Below are positions 10,381 through 22,393 of a stretch of 64,000 nucleotides of DNA, piece by piece; within the stretch, counting starts at the first letter, position 1; every line of letters starts with the position of its first letter. The DNA is taken from NCBI GenBank assembly GCA_911728435.2, contig OU452198.1, positions 30,099,902 to 30,163,901 of the forward strand. Reading direction: 5' to 3'. The notes under the pieces were generated by a model. The model was not told the origin of the DNA. It saw only the letters and a list, made by a program, of their open reading frames with translations, and made no database searches. The translations under genes were made by a program, and so were the position numbers. The DNA comes from Apoderus coryli (taxonomy: Eukaryota; Arthropoda; Insecta; Coleoptera; Attelabidae).

Positions 10381-11789
10381 ATAAACAATCTAAGTGTTAG
10401 AAAATTTATTTTAACCAATGCTCAAAATGTTGAACACCTTGTTCGCGGTACTTCTGCAGTCTTAAAATAAATGAATTTTTCGTATTTAATTATTCAATTT
10501 AAGGCTAGATTTTATTATATTTAAACTTAAATTCTCCGAAACCATTTTATTTTCTAAGAGCTTCTATATGTATATCATTAAAATAAATCTTAAATTAAGT
10601 TTTTTGTTTTTAAATAGAAAAAATAAAATAATTAAAATGACAATAAAAGTATAGGAAAGAAACTTCTCGAATCTCAGCAGATTACAGGGTGTCCTATTTA
10701 ACATTTTCCCAAAAAAAAAAACAATTTAGAAAATGTGACCACTCTGAAAAATTACAAACCATAGGCCAATGAAATACAGTAAAACGGAGAAAAGAAGGGA
10801 ATTCAAATGGACCTGACACGAAACGCATGTTTTTGGTTTTCTGTACTATCTACAATGCCTTAAATTTATGTCAAATTAATCCTTATTTAAAAATAATTCA
10901 AAAACTACTGGACATAGGCATATCAATCGTCATGTCATTTTTCTCGTCTTTTCGAGCAGCATTTATTTATCTTAAAATATACAGGATTTCGCATTAAGAA
11001 AAAGCAAGTTTGGTTTGCTGCGCGTTTGTGAACTACTCTGTATAATTGAACATATTTTTGAGTTCTACATCTCTTCAGTGCCTAAAAATTTTGTAAACGA
11101 TTTTTTAGTCTATCGCTTACGGGCCACCCTGTATATAATATATAACCTGCGTATCCTATTAGCCATTAGCGCTCCACGTAGCGCCACTTGTATAGGAAAC
11201 GGAAAAATGCGTCACGAAATACAAAGGTATAGTTATAACTAATTATTATATATATTAATTATATTTATACTTATATATTATCATTATATATTAATTTTTT
11301 AATTGTTGTGAAACATTCTTTTTTGAGAATATAAAGAATAATTTTTCAGATGATTCTATAGGCCTAATAAAAAATTAAATTAATTAGACGTATTTAATGT
11401 ATTTTTTAAGTCAACATTCGTAACTCAAATATTTACCTGCTTTTCTATTTGGGGACTGATCAAGCAGCCTTAAAAGTCTCACCCTGTATATATACAATAT
11501 TTTATCCTATTTAAATGTTTATTAAATCGTTTTATATAATAATAATGTTCTTACAACAAAATTTTAAATATATTAGCTCTATTTGAATATACATGTTTAA
11601 ATTAAATTGATATATAAAAAAATTATTGTTAAGATGAACCTATTTGTTATTTATAATAATTATCAAAAAAAAACTATAACATGTGATTAAATTACCTAAA
11701 ACAAAATTGTGTACCTAATAGTAAGTTTATTTTGCAGGGAATAGTTCTAAATTAAGTTCCAATATTTCATGCTAATTAATACTCCCTTA

Positions 11790-13051
11790 TAAGGGGTTTT
11801 CCAATAAGAGTGATATGATTTCTTTTAAAAAAAACACACTTATTGTTAAGAAAAATCAAAAGTGTTTTATTGAATGTGAAGAACAATCGATACAATTAAG
11901 TTCTAAATAAAACGTCATTCAAATGGCCTCCACGACTTCTTCTGCAGGAACGAATTCGATGAACCCAATTTTCGAGCACTTTTTCCACTAAATCAAGTCG
12001 TATGTCATGAATAATAATATAATAATAGCACGTTCAATATTGACTTGTAAAGCTTGAAGAGAGTCTGGTTTATTTCGAAAGACCAATGGCTTCAAATAAC
12101 CCAACAAGAAATAGTCTAATGGTGTTAAGTCACAACTTCTTGGAGGCCATTCAATATGACAATTTTTTGAAATAATCGAATCTCCAAACTTTTCTCGCAA
12201 TAATTCAATTGTTGCATTTGCTGTGTTGCACGTAGCCCCGTCTTGGAACCAAATGTTGTCAAGATCAACTTCTTCCAAAATCGGTTATAAAAAGTTGGTT
12301 ATCATCGATCTATACCGCTCTCCATTTACAGTAACGGTGTTACCAGCATCATTTCGAAAGAAGTACGGGATGGTTCCACCAGACCAAAAACCACACCAAA
12401 CTGTCAATTTAGGTGAATGTAATGGTTTTTCATGAATAATTTGTGGATTTTCTTCGCACCAGAATCGACAGTTTTGTTTATTTACCGCACCACTCAGATG
12501 AAAGTGTGCCTCGTCGGAGAAGATGATTTTCTTTAAAGAAATCGTTATCGTTTTCAAGTTGTTCCAAGGCAAAATCAGCAAATTCACGACGTTTACGGTG
12601 GTTCAATGGCTTCAGTTCTTGAGTGACAACAATTTTATACGGATGCAAACCCAAATCTTTTCTTAAAATCCGCCAGGTTGTGCTTTGAGACAGTCGCAAT
12701 TGTCTTGGAATCGCCAAATTGCGGTCTTCAGCAACACTTGCCTGAACGGCAGCAATATTTGCATTACTTCGGGCGGTTCTTTCTCTTATTGGCACTTGAA
12801 CATTATGTACAGAAAATGTACGCTCAAAATTTTCAACAATTCGATGAATAGCGAGCACACTTGGACGATTATTACGACCATAAAATGGCAAAAGCGCACG
12901 AAAAGTTGTGCAATTGGCGAACGATTATTTTGATAATAAAACTGTATTATTTGTAAACGTTGTTCTTGCGTATATCTCTCCATGAAGAAATTGTAGACAC
13001 TACTGAATACAATGACAACAAAATCATATCATCCCTATTGGAAAACCTTAT
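11790..13051 (-). mobile_element. Tc1/mariner-superfamily transposon with broken transposase
   Basis: The ends are aaggggttttccaataag (from 11791) and cctattggaaaacctta (to 13050), an imperfect inverted repeat of about 27 bp flanked by TA. The minus-strand transposase starts MERYTQEQRLQIIQFYYQNN and continues through frameshifts: an HTH region (RPSVLAIHRIVENFERT, WRILRKDLGLHPYK), FSDEAHFHLSGAVNKQNCRFW with the first catalytic Asp, WFQDGATCNTA with the second, and IEWPPRSCDLTPLDYFLLGYL with the third. About 36 residues lie between the second and third Asp when the third is taken as CDL. At least two frameshifts and a stop (near 12283) disable it. Confidence 0.92.
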
Positions 13052-13103
13052 ATTAGACTCTATACTAGGTGTGTAAATTAAGTAATGACCAGTAGCTATT
13101 TGT

Positions 13104-13360
13104 ACAGGGTGTGCACTTTATTATGGGACATAGGTACCTTTTCCCAGAAACTACTGACTTTACAAAAAAAAATATTGGTTATTGGTTTTAAAGATATTTT
13201 AAAATTATTTGAGTGTTAATATAATACGAAAAGTGCTGCACCAACATCCATAATTTCAAATGGAACACGCTATATAGTTTTACATTTTTAGATTCCTTGA
13301 AATGCTTAAAGGTATGTTTCATAACAACTCCCTAATCGAATTTTAATTTAGACAGATATT
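13104..13360 (+). repeat. MITE-like repeat, copy B
   Basis: Starts with acagggtgtgcactttatta and continues with the same block found at 1950-2215 (accttttcccagaaactact, aagtgctgcaccaacat, aacaactccctaatcga). No coding frame. Confidence 0.68.
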
Positions 13361-13621
13361 TAGATTATAATTTTTTTTTCTTAAAAATTTATGATACCAG
13401 AAGCTGCTATAAAGAACACTTTAGCAGATGATTCTACAGAACAATTGTTTTAATGTTTCTTTGTTTAATAAAAGACAAGATTAAAGAGGAATTATACGGA
13501 GTGTCTCAGTTTCGTTGTACGTATTGCAAATATTAATTTTGTCATTTATTTGGAATAAGGAAGTTTCCTATGACACAAATACAGAAGAAAACTATATAAA
13601 TCGCTATATAATAAAAATACA

Positions 13622-15050
13622 TTAACCCATTAAAGCCCATTGGCACATAAATGTGCCAGCGTTATTTTCATTTATTTTTTCAAAACTCCCCAAACTGAGC
13701 TGTTCTAGATACATACTGAACTGTTCCTTGCGTAGTTATTTAGAGGTCATAATTTTTTTTTAGATTTTACAGTGCTTGATTTTTGAGAAATTAATGAAAA
13801 CCTAACCCACTCTGAAGCATCTTACTACACCTGTCTGCACTGATGTAAATATACATTTTTTTTCTACTTTTAATTACTTTACTAGTTGTTACATTTTTCA
13901 TTTTGTTATTGATAAATATTCATTGTAACGATATTCAACAAAACCATAAGTTTTTTTATAATATAAATTTTATTATGAAAGAAAAAAAACCATTGGCACA
14001 TAAATGTGCCAGTGGGCAGACATGATGTCTATTTCAAAGATATGCATGCGCAGTTGGCCTTGTTCTATTTTTAGTATTTGAACTGTCAAACACGCACCAG
14101 TAGGTATTTATTACGTTCAGTACGCAATTTAGAAATTATTACTGGTACTTTACGGAAAAATAGAGTTTCAAAAGAATCAAATATGTCTGAGTATAATTTG
14201 TTGCTAAAACAAGCCGAGGAACAATGGAACTCAAAACCGATGGAAAGTTAGTACTTGTGCGGGGGAATGATAATTCCATTGTAACTGTATTATAAAACTG
14301 CTGTAATCATATGCGTCCTTTGAAAAATGTAGAGATATTCTATAACTAAAAAAAGTAAAATTCATATTCAAATGCCGCTTATAACAAAAATATGGGAGGC
14401 GTCGATTTTGAATGATCAGGTCTGTCTCTATGGAATTTCAATAAGGACTAAACAGTAGTGGTGGTCTTTCTTCAGTTGTTCAATTGATCAACCTAATCTA
14501 CAAGTTGGGCTATTATGGAGAAGGTGTGAAAACAATAATATGCCGCTACTCGAATTCAGACGGCAACTTATTGCTTTATATTTATGGGCACCCTTCAATG
14601 AAACCAGGGCCATCATCAAGCGCATTATCACCAATTGTCAATTAGTTACGTTTGAATGAACAAAATCACTTGATAGTCCAAAGTAGTGAAACATAGACAA
14701 AATGTAAAACATGTTCTAACCGCACCAGTTTTGAGTGTAATACCTGCAAAGTAGCCCTGCACCCAAAAACATACTTTAGAAATTTCCATAGAACATACCT
14801 TTTTATTATATTTATCAATAACTGATGTAATTATTCAAAAAATATTTAGTTTTAAATATTTATATAATGTTTCTCTTATGTTACTGTATGTGCCTGGTGG
14901 CACATTTATGTGCCACTATTTTTTTGGTACTTTTATTATAAATAAATTTTAAATTTTGCGTATACAATGTTATTTCACATATATAAACAGCAACTAACGT
15001 GTTTTTGTTCTAATTAAAACAGACAAAAATTACGGGCACTAATGGGTTAA
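13622..15050 (+). mobile_element. piggyBac-family element, internally deleted
   Basis: Flanked by TTAA on both sides (13622-13625 and 15047-15050), with ends CCCATTAAAGCCC and its inverted partner GGGCACTAATGGG. An 18-bp palindrome TGGCACATAAATGTGCCA lies just inside the left end, again near 13992, and at the right side near 14890 (as GGCACATTTATGTGCC). A short ATG frame at 14183 (MSEYNLLLKQAEEQWNSK) may be the transposase N-terminus. MPLLEFRRQLIALYLW follows at about 14541, and the C-terminal cysteine-rich domain at 14703-14800 reads CKTCSNRTSFECNTCKVALHPK. The catalytic centre is absent, so it is a non-autonomous derivative. Confidence 0.9.
14703..14800 (+). pseudogene. piggyBac C-terminal cysteine-rich domain remnant
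   Basis: Reads CKTCSNRTSFECNTCKVALHPKTYF in one frame, with the C-x2-C, C-x2-C and following His spacing of piggyBac transposase RING-like C-terminal domains. It is the best preserved part of the element. Confidence 0.88.
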
Positions 15051-15579
15051 TTACTGTGAAAGAATTATTTGAATATCTTGAAAAATGACCAAGTTATTTA
15101 CATTTTACTGTAACACAATAAAAATTAAAAACACGCGCTGTTCATTCGTGCTATGACGTCACATGTCTCGTCGCCCGCAGCTCAGCGTATAGTGTAGCAT
15201 AGATGAGATGAGTGTAGTAAGAGATATGCATAAATATTATACTAGAACCAAGGATTATACTAATCTTTGCTAGAACCGACTATTCCAGAAGTGTTTTATG
15301 ATTGTTCGCAGTATTTCTGACTGTGTGTAGTTATTGTGCTCCTTATAACATAAAATTATTTTATTTGTTAAAATACGGTACTATTAGTAATATATTAATA
15401 GCTATCTATAGAAGAATATAAGTATTAAGGACGTATAATTTTGACGATGGAGACTGGATTTGTACGGGGGCAGTCCGATAATTTACCAAAAGTTGACATG
15501 GCCATGGTTTTAAATTTTCTGACCGAAAATCCATTATTAACTAGCGTCTCTATTAGAAAATAAGTATCTGGGGAAAGCC

Positions 15580-16220
15580 CTAAATATAGTTGTGACGTTT
15601 AATTTTACTTAGCGTATTATTAAGATTATCTTCGGTTAACACATTATCATATGAGCTTCGACTAGAAGTGTCTGACTGTACAGTGTCTGAAATTTCGTCA
15701 CTAATGTCCGTGTCTTCAAGTAATTCTTTTTCTAAACATTTCATAGGTTTCTGTCGGAATTTAGCCTTTATCTTTTTTTTGACCTTTAATAAATACTTGT
15801 ACGGTCTTATTTTTTGTTGGTATTTTAACACGGGCTTCCATGTCCACATCGAAACCGTCATTTGGTACAAATATAGGATCTTCAGGTTCTTGTACTTTTC
15901 CGTCAATAACATCGCATTCAATAAATTCAGTGGGTTGTTGGGCAACAGAGGCTGAATCTTCCATGGAAATTATTTTTTTATATTGCTCTGCGCGACGACG
16001 CTTTGCAAAAGCAGTTCTTGGTTGTTTTTGGTCTTTCGTACTTTGACAAGCAAAGTTAAGAGGTAAAACATGTGTTTTAGGGAACAGTCTGCCTCCAACC
16101 AGTCGATATTTAAAAAAATTTTCAGTATCCTTCTCGACCCGAAAAAATATTCAAAATTAATATTATAAACGTCAGGGTCTTTAATGGCGGCAAAAACCTG
16201 CATTATGTTGTTAGGCAAAC
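15580..16220 (-). pseudogene. Unrecognised coding remnant, minus strand
   Basis: Overlapping minus-strand frames give coherent protein-like sequence: RLVGGRLFPKTHVLPLNFACQSTKDQKQPRTAFAKRRRAEQYKK, then SMEDSASVAQQPTEFIECDVIDGKVQEPEDPIFVPNDGFDVDMEARVKIPTKNKTVQVFIKGQKK, then an acidic/Ser-rich end (EDTDISDEISDTVQSDTSSRSSYDNVL). Switching between frames at about 15965 and 15770 is needed, so it looks like a decayed gene, perhaps of transposon origin. I do not recognise the family. Confidence 0.4.
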
Positions 16221-17640
16221 CTCAGGAAGTAATTTTTTCTAATTTTTCCTATACTACGTGAGAGTCACCCTATGAAACGTACTGCAATTTTTATCCGCCA
16301 TTAAAGACTCACCCTGTATATATTATACAAAATTATGGCTATTTTAAAGCCTGCTATTAATTTATTGTAAAATTACGAGAATAACAAAACTATCAACTAG
16401 AAATGCTGACTGAATATAGTTTTTGTTTACCTACCTAATATTTACTTTTTTTTTCGTACCTATATTGAGTTGAAAATTAAAAATATCCAAAAACTATTCC
16501 AGCGTTTCTAGCAGGCAGATTAACGTAATACGGTATAATAAACAATACAATATAAACAATATTGTACTGATTTTTCCGACAAAGGCTCTCTTTTCATTAC
16601 TTTGCACCACTTAACCCTTGTTTTTTTTATCTTTTGGCATCGTAAAAAAATGTTTATCGGGTGTAGTGAAAGTTGTGTTAGTACATTTAGGCACACACAA
16701 TATTTATAATGCACTTTTTTATTATTTTGTGTAGTTTCCATCATGAAATTAGACACTCTCGGCAATCCACAAGTACTATTATATAGGAGCAAGTCGTGTT
16801 GATTGAGACTTATGACGTCATCGCGTTGTCGGCTGGCCACACGCCGTAGTATTTGAAATTGGTAATGAAAAAAATCATAACGTCGGTATTTATGAAGATA
16901 ATTTAAAAATTTTTTCACTAGGCTTTATTGCATGTTTAGTTTTATTTAATAAGAATAAAATTAAAAAAATGGAAACTTCCTTATTCTTGGCTGTTCTGCA
17001 GTTTTCGTAATGCAGCCGCGCCGCTCGTGTCAAGGCACATTTCTTAAATGAAAATAATATATGAATTAATGCTACGTCAGCGGTCTCATTACTTAAGTTA
17101 CACACCGCGTATAAAATTACATTATTAATTGCCTCATAATTTTCCATCTCAGTTTAGGCATAGTTTTTTTATTTCGCCTTCTATTTAAAAAGAATGCCGT
17201 TGAACATATCAGAGAAAAATACAAACATAAAAGAAAAAAATTACTGCTACTATATTTAAATTTTAAATTATAGATATTCTGAAAAAAAATATATATAAAA
17301 ATTATACCTATAACCATAAAATAATAAAACAAGTACTTATTATTATATCATTGTTTTGATTTTATTAAATAAATGTGTTTTGTATTTTATATTTATTTTT
17401 GTCCAATTATATTCTAAATCTTATAATTTTTATTGCTTCTTTACAGGAATCGTTTGTTCTATGAGGGTTAGAAGCCCTATGAACAGCTACAGTCACAGTA
17501 CACACGTTATAAATATAGGCTGCAAAGGTATAAGAAATTTTCAGCCGCCAGTAATTTCAATTTATATTTTCAAAATGTTTAAGTTACAAATTATTATGTC
17601 TAACACTGCTTTTTCCATAAAAAATGAAACGTTTAACGCT
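16220..17640. other. AT-rich DNA with one MITE terminus
   Basis: Contains an element end reading ctcaccctgtatatatt at about 16309. No gene could be supported in the rest. Confidence 0.5.
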
Positions 17641-19115
17641 AAATAAATACAGTATTCTGACTTTCACGTTTGCAAGCCGTCCTGCGCATATCGTCGCGCA
17701 TGCCGCCATTATGGGTTACAACGTCAAAATAATCGCATAGACGTAGATAGATACATTTCACTCCTGTGTTGAATATATAGTTCATTGTCGGCGTGTACGA
17801 GATAAATAAATATTGTGTTTAAATCTAAATCTGTGTTTTGTGTTTTTGGTATAGTGTTCGTGCGAATTAAACGGATTTTATTTTTATTAACGTGTCTTGG
17901 GATTCATACAATGAATAATCACGGAGGACATGTGTGTGTTGCAAAATGTTGTCCCAATAAGCGGTACACTTGCTCTAAACATTTTTTTCGCTTCCCCAAA
18001 GATCCTGTTAGGTGAGTAATAAGTAAAAATTAAGATAAATACTAGATAATTTTACGTTTATAACAACTATTTGTATAACCGTAAAATTCATATTACGAAA
18101 TGACAGTATCTAATATGTTTTTAAACTAAATACAAGTGAAACATAAACACAAGTTGTCGCGTGGCTAGTTGTTATTTTATTGACAATATCATTATAAAGT
18201 TTCAAGAAGTCTTTGCCAAAATTTGCCTTTAAAGTTGCTGTTGTTGTAATTTGTGAATTAAACTACCCGTTGAACTCACTACAACGATATTCATAATAAA
18301 CCACGAAAATTGAAATAAACGCGATTTATTAATAAAGAAAAATAACAAACTAAATACAAAACTGAAACGATTTTAACTGACCAATATAATATAGAAATTG
18401 AAAACTAATCAAAAATCTGACAATCTTAATTATTTTTTGACAATAACAACTTTTTCCAATAGTTACCATGAGCAACTGATACGTACGAACTTTTACTAAT
18501 TTTCGTTGAAGATTACAGTGAATAAGGGCTATCACGTTTTATATTAGTTAAAAATAGCCACTGTAATTGACTTAAAAAATATTAAATATTAAATAAAGCG
18601 TTTACTATAACTTAACAAAATAAAAAAAAAATTGTTATATTAAAAAAAACAATAACCCATGGAGACTTCAGCTTTTCGAATTATCGACTCTTACAGAAAA
18701 AAAATTAGATATATCAATTCAACAAACAAAATAAAAGTTAAATTTAGGTTAAGTTAGGAAGCACTGCTTCACCTTTTGTAAAAATGTCTTTTTTTTACTA
18801 ATAAAATCTTTATTATTGTTGTGTTTATTATTATTGTTATTAAAAATCACCCAATAATGTCAACATTTAACTGATAACACCACCCAAGGTTGTTTTCAAT
18901 CACTATGACACACCACAAATATTTCTGAAATTGACAGCGATATTATTATGTACTTAAATATTTTTACAAAAATAAAAATACAGTACTGTGGTTAGAAACC
19001 AAAAACTATAATTATTCTTAGTCAGGACCTGACTTCTAACCCAAAATGGCGGCATCTTACGTCACAGTTTTTTTCAAAGTGCGAACGTGGAGTCGGAATG
19101 CTGTACTTATTAATG
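17640..19115 (+). mobile_element. Possible THAP-type (P-like) DNA transposon relic
   Basis: The left segment aataaatacagtattctgac...cacgtttgc and tgccgccattatgggtta (17642-17725) matches, in reverse complement, the right segment taacccaaaatggcggca...gcgaacgtggagtcggaatgctgtacttatta (about 19036-19115). Between them lies a THAP-domain exon on the + strand. THAP domains are the DNA-binding part of P-element-type transposases, so a defective THAP transposon is the simplest reading, but no transposase core was found and the exact ends are uncertain. Confidence 0.45.
17911..18010 (+). CDS. Orphan THAP zinc-finger exon
   Basis: ATG at 17911 gives MNNHGGHVCVAKCCPNKRYTCSKHFFRFPKDPVR and ends at a good donor (AG|gtgagt). 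The C-x4-C pattern followed by HFFRFPKD is the start of a THAP DNA-binding domain (C2CH). The remaining THAP half (W, second Cys/His, AVPTIF box) would lie in a further exon that I could not find downstream. It could be a true first exon of a host gene or part of a P-like transposon; the flanking inverted repeats favour the latter. Confidence 0.55.
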
Positions 19116-19609
19116 CTGTGGCTAAAGGTTGATGGAAAGTTGCAATAATTTTAAAAATTACCTTTGCATTTTATTTTTATCGATTTTTCTTAACTAGATT
19201 AATATTTATTTCGAATCAAAAGAGAAAACTACAAAAAATGTGTTTAATTGGAACTTGAAATTCAAATCATAACTTTAAAATGAATTTGAACAAAACATTA
19301 TTTTTAATTTTGCGTGCTATGGAAACAATTTCGCTCTCAATAAATGTTGCGTCCACAGCATTGTATATTATAGTTATAATCTTTATTTTATTCTCTATTT
19401 AATTCAGTTAATTCTTAATTCGTACCTAATCTAATACTCTTAATAAAAATAAGGAAAATCTACAAGATTTGTCCTGTTCCCTTTTTATTCTTATTTGCAT
19501 CAGACAAATCTTCGCGGCTGTATGACCTTTTAGTTTAGTACCGCCGCCGCTACACTCCCTAGGTGGAAGTGTACCTAAATAGACATTCAATTTTCGGCAA
19601 TTGAGATTG

Positions 19610-20065
19610 ATTCATCGGCTTTAACGTTTGGGTCAGTATTTTCAGAGGAAGGTTTATTGGTCCCTATATCTTTGAGGGTAGCCTTACAGCAGCGCGATAT
19701 CTGGAAATATTACGGACATTTATTGAACCAGTTATTGATGATTTTCCATTAACGGAAATTGAAAACGTATAGGTACTTCCAACAAGACGGGGCGTCGTGT
19801 CATAACGCACAGATTATAAGGACATTTTTAAACCAACAATTTGGGGACAATTGGCTTGGCAACCGCGGCCCCCGATCTAATGCATCTGGATTTTTACCTT
19901 TGGGGAAGAATAAGAGACCTCACATATAAACAAAATCCTGATTCTCGAGATGTGTTGGAAGCAGCAGTGCGAATAGCTTTTGGTTTTATATCTGCGGTAT
20001 AATTAATCAATGCTGTTAATGATGTCCAGAAGCGAAGTCAAATATGCTTTAATTCAAATTTCCAC
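19610..20065 (+). pseudogene. mariner-type transposase fragment
   Basis: A frame-shifted + strand reading gives GPYIFEGSLTAARYLEILRTF, then FQQDGASCHNAQIIRTFLNQQFGDNWLGNRGP, then DFYLWGRIRDLTYKQNPDSRDVLEAA. These are the second catalytic Asp region (FQQDGA) and the C-terminal DFYLWG block of mariner-type transposases; the block that should carry the third Asp is scrambled. Only the 3' half of the gene remains. Confidence 0.8.
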
Positions 20066-20099
20066 TTAAAATAACTTATTAAAAAAAACTAAATCAATA

Positions 20100-21430
20100 A
20101 ATCACGTATTAAATGGCAGAACTACAAAAAGGGTTAAAAAGGCAGTATAACTGATATTTAATTTTAACCCTAACGAACACTTACTACTATAAATTCTACT
20201 CCTTACTTTACTAATAACTTACATAATCTTAATCTATTTACACATGTATAATATTTGGCACCAAAAAAAAAAACAATTTAACACTACTTATGTCTCATAA
20301 TAATACGAAAAAAAAGTTATATTGTTAAGAAGAAATCAATAAAAAGCAATTAAATAAGTTGACCATGATTTGTTAGCAATTGTTTCATATGATGTTTAAA
20401 TCTAGTTAACTTTAAACATTTGAAAGAGGTGGGGATCTTATTATATAATCTAAAAACGTTATAGGTAAAAGACCGTTTAAATAGGACTGTTCTATGTAAT
20501 GGAGGGGACAAAAGACCCTTATATCTAAGATTTAGGTTGTGTACATCCGATCTAAACGTTATTTTATTAAGTAAGTAAGGAGGATGCTTGTGAATCAAAA
20601 CAGAGTGGTACAAGACGGCAGCATGCAATTGCCTTCTGGCCTCCATTGGTAACCACCTAGCAGCTACCAATTTATGGCTTACGCGTTCAAATTTTCTGAT
20701 ACCATAAACATATCTCAAACATGATTTCTGGACTCTTTGGATTCGAAGCTGATCAACTTTCAATAGACATGGTCCATAGATAATATCACAATAAGTAAAG
20801 CTGCTAAGAACCAGGGAATCCGTCAATCTAAGTTTTAATTCTTGGGATAAAACGCTTCTATGAGGGTATAGAAGTTTTAGAGCTGCGTATGATTTTTTTA
20901 TACATTTAGAGATATGTTCTGTAAACCGCAGGTTATCATCCAAATAAAGTCCCAAGTTCTTAGCAACTCGTGTGAAGCCAATATCTACATTATCAATCTT
21001 AATGGACATATTATCCCGCACAGCATGATTGTTTCTTCCAAACACTAAAACATTAAAACATTAGTTTTTAAGGGGTTTATCTTTAATTGATGACTATTGG
21101 ACCACTCTACAAGAGATTGTAAGTCGTGATTTATATGCTGAGAGGCACTTGCAATGTCGTTTTGAAAGAAGGAATATTTCAGCTGGCTGTCATCAGCATA
21201 CATATACGATGAACAATGGTGTAGACAGGAAGGAACAAACAAAACAAAAGGGGTCCAAGAATGGAACCTTGCGGTACTCCACAAAAAGTGTTACTCACCG
21301 AAGACAATCCCACATCGGTTTCTACATATTGCGAGCGACCTTTCAAGTAGCTATTCATTAGTTCCAAGGCATTCGACGAGAATCCAGAATAATTTAAAAC
21401 AGATAAGAGAATATCATGACTAATTTTGTC
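20100..21430 (-). pseudogene. Non-LTR retrotransposon relic (RT to 3' end)
   Basis: The minus strand encodes [38 protein letters not shown], then YADDSQLKYSF and WSNSHQLKINPLKTNVLMFG, then an uninterrupted 231-codon stretch (AKNLGLYLDDNLRFTEHI, SFTYCDIIYGPCL, RIQRVQKSCLRYVYG). These are RT motifs from the GVPQGS box through the thumb. The 5' part is missing and two frameshifts occur near 21045 and 21200. The C-terminal frame is well preserved, so decay is moderate. Confidence 0.9.
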
Positions 21431-21476
21431 AAATAGGCAGTATTAACGTTGATATTTTAAAAGATAAGCGGCAAAA

Positions 21477-21970
21477 ATTATATATATTTGGAAAGGTAAT
21501 TTAATTTCTAAAACGAATATGCAAAAATATACAGTTTTTTAAACGCACCGTAGGCGTAGGTGAGAAGATTTCGCTGCATACGGGGAAACCAATCCCGAAA
21601 AGGTTGTCTTCTTTCAGGGTAGCGGGTAGCGGTGAAAGTAAAGATTGCTGGTGGCCTGAGCATGTTCATGTGATTCCCAATAACACTTTCACATGTCATA
21701 TTTTTCGTAGTTTTCATACATATTTAAAAAAAAAGGAAAATCTTGTTTCAGTTCAAAGCTTGGATTTGAATGAAAAAATACTAATTATTTGACAGCGACT
21801 GTTGGTCGCTAAAGTTACTTCGCTATGTTTTTGCAGCATGTCACGCCAAATTTTCAAAGACGCATCTAACATTAGTTGAAAACATTAATAAAACAAAAGT
21901 TAAGTGGCAAGTATTATATATATTTGGAAAGGTAATTTAATTTCTAAAACGAATATGCAAAAATATACAG
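21477..21970 (+). repeat. 58-bp identical direct repeats, 436 bp apart
   Basis: The sequence from attatatatatttggaaagg to aaaaatatacag occurs at 21477-21534 and again at 21913-21970. The DNA between (378 bp, gcaccgtaggcgtagg...) has no recognised identity. The second copy abuts a MITE end. Confidence 0.85.
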
Positions 21971-22289
21971 GGTAGTCCATAAGAAAAATTACAAGTTTAT
22001 GTCATAGTTTCAACACCAGTCTTAAAAAAAACTAGAGACACCACTGGATTCCTCTCAAAAAGTGCCTTGCGAATGTTTTCACGGAAACAAAAAATAATCA
22101 TAAATAAATAAGTAACAGGGGTAGGTTAAAAATGCACAAAAGTGAAAACCGGTTCAAGATATTGAGGTGCGGTTTTCGGCATTTGATTTCGTTTGAAAAT
22201 CGAGCTCGTGACATGTAGTTTAGTTTTCTTCTAATTTCTCTAGAAATCGGTGTTTCCTATCAAAAGTGTCCAATTTGGACCACCCTGTA
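21966..22289. mobile_element. Short MITE, about 324 bp
   Basis: Starts tacagggtagtccataag and ends tttggaccaccctgta. Only the outer terminal bases are inverted repeats. No coding frame. Confidence 0.65.
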
Positions 22290-22393
22290 CGGTATATTTA
22301 AGTATGTAGATGAAGATAACAAAAATTATGTTTTCATAAAAGCATAGAACTGACCTTCGTCTTTTCACTGAATCAATATTATCATTGAGAATG

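Larger units (their letters stand above)
6126..11133. mobile_element. Outer palindromic DNA element with nested insertions
   Basis: The left end tacagggtggctcattag...tataagcgataaac (6126-6420) is the reverse complement of the right end ...tatcgcttacgggccaccctgta (ending 11133). A second pair lies further in: 7427-7560 (gtggtcacattttctaa, gggaaaatgttaaat) against about 10590-10750. The two arms are interrupted by a MITE (6417-7418) on the left and separated by the hammerhead repeat and a non-LTR relic. No transposase was recognised, so it is a non-autonomous foldback or MITE-type element. Confidence 0.75.
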
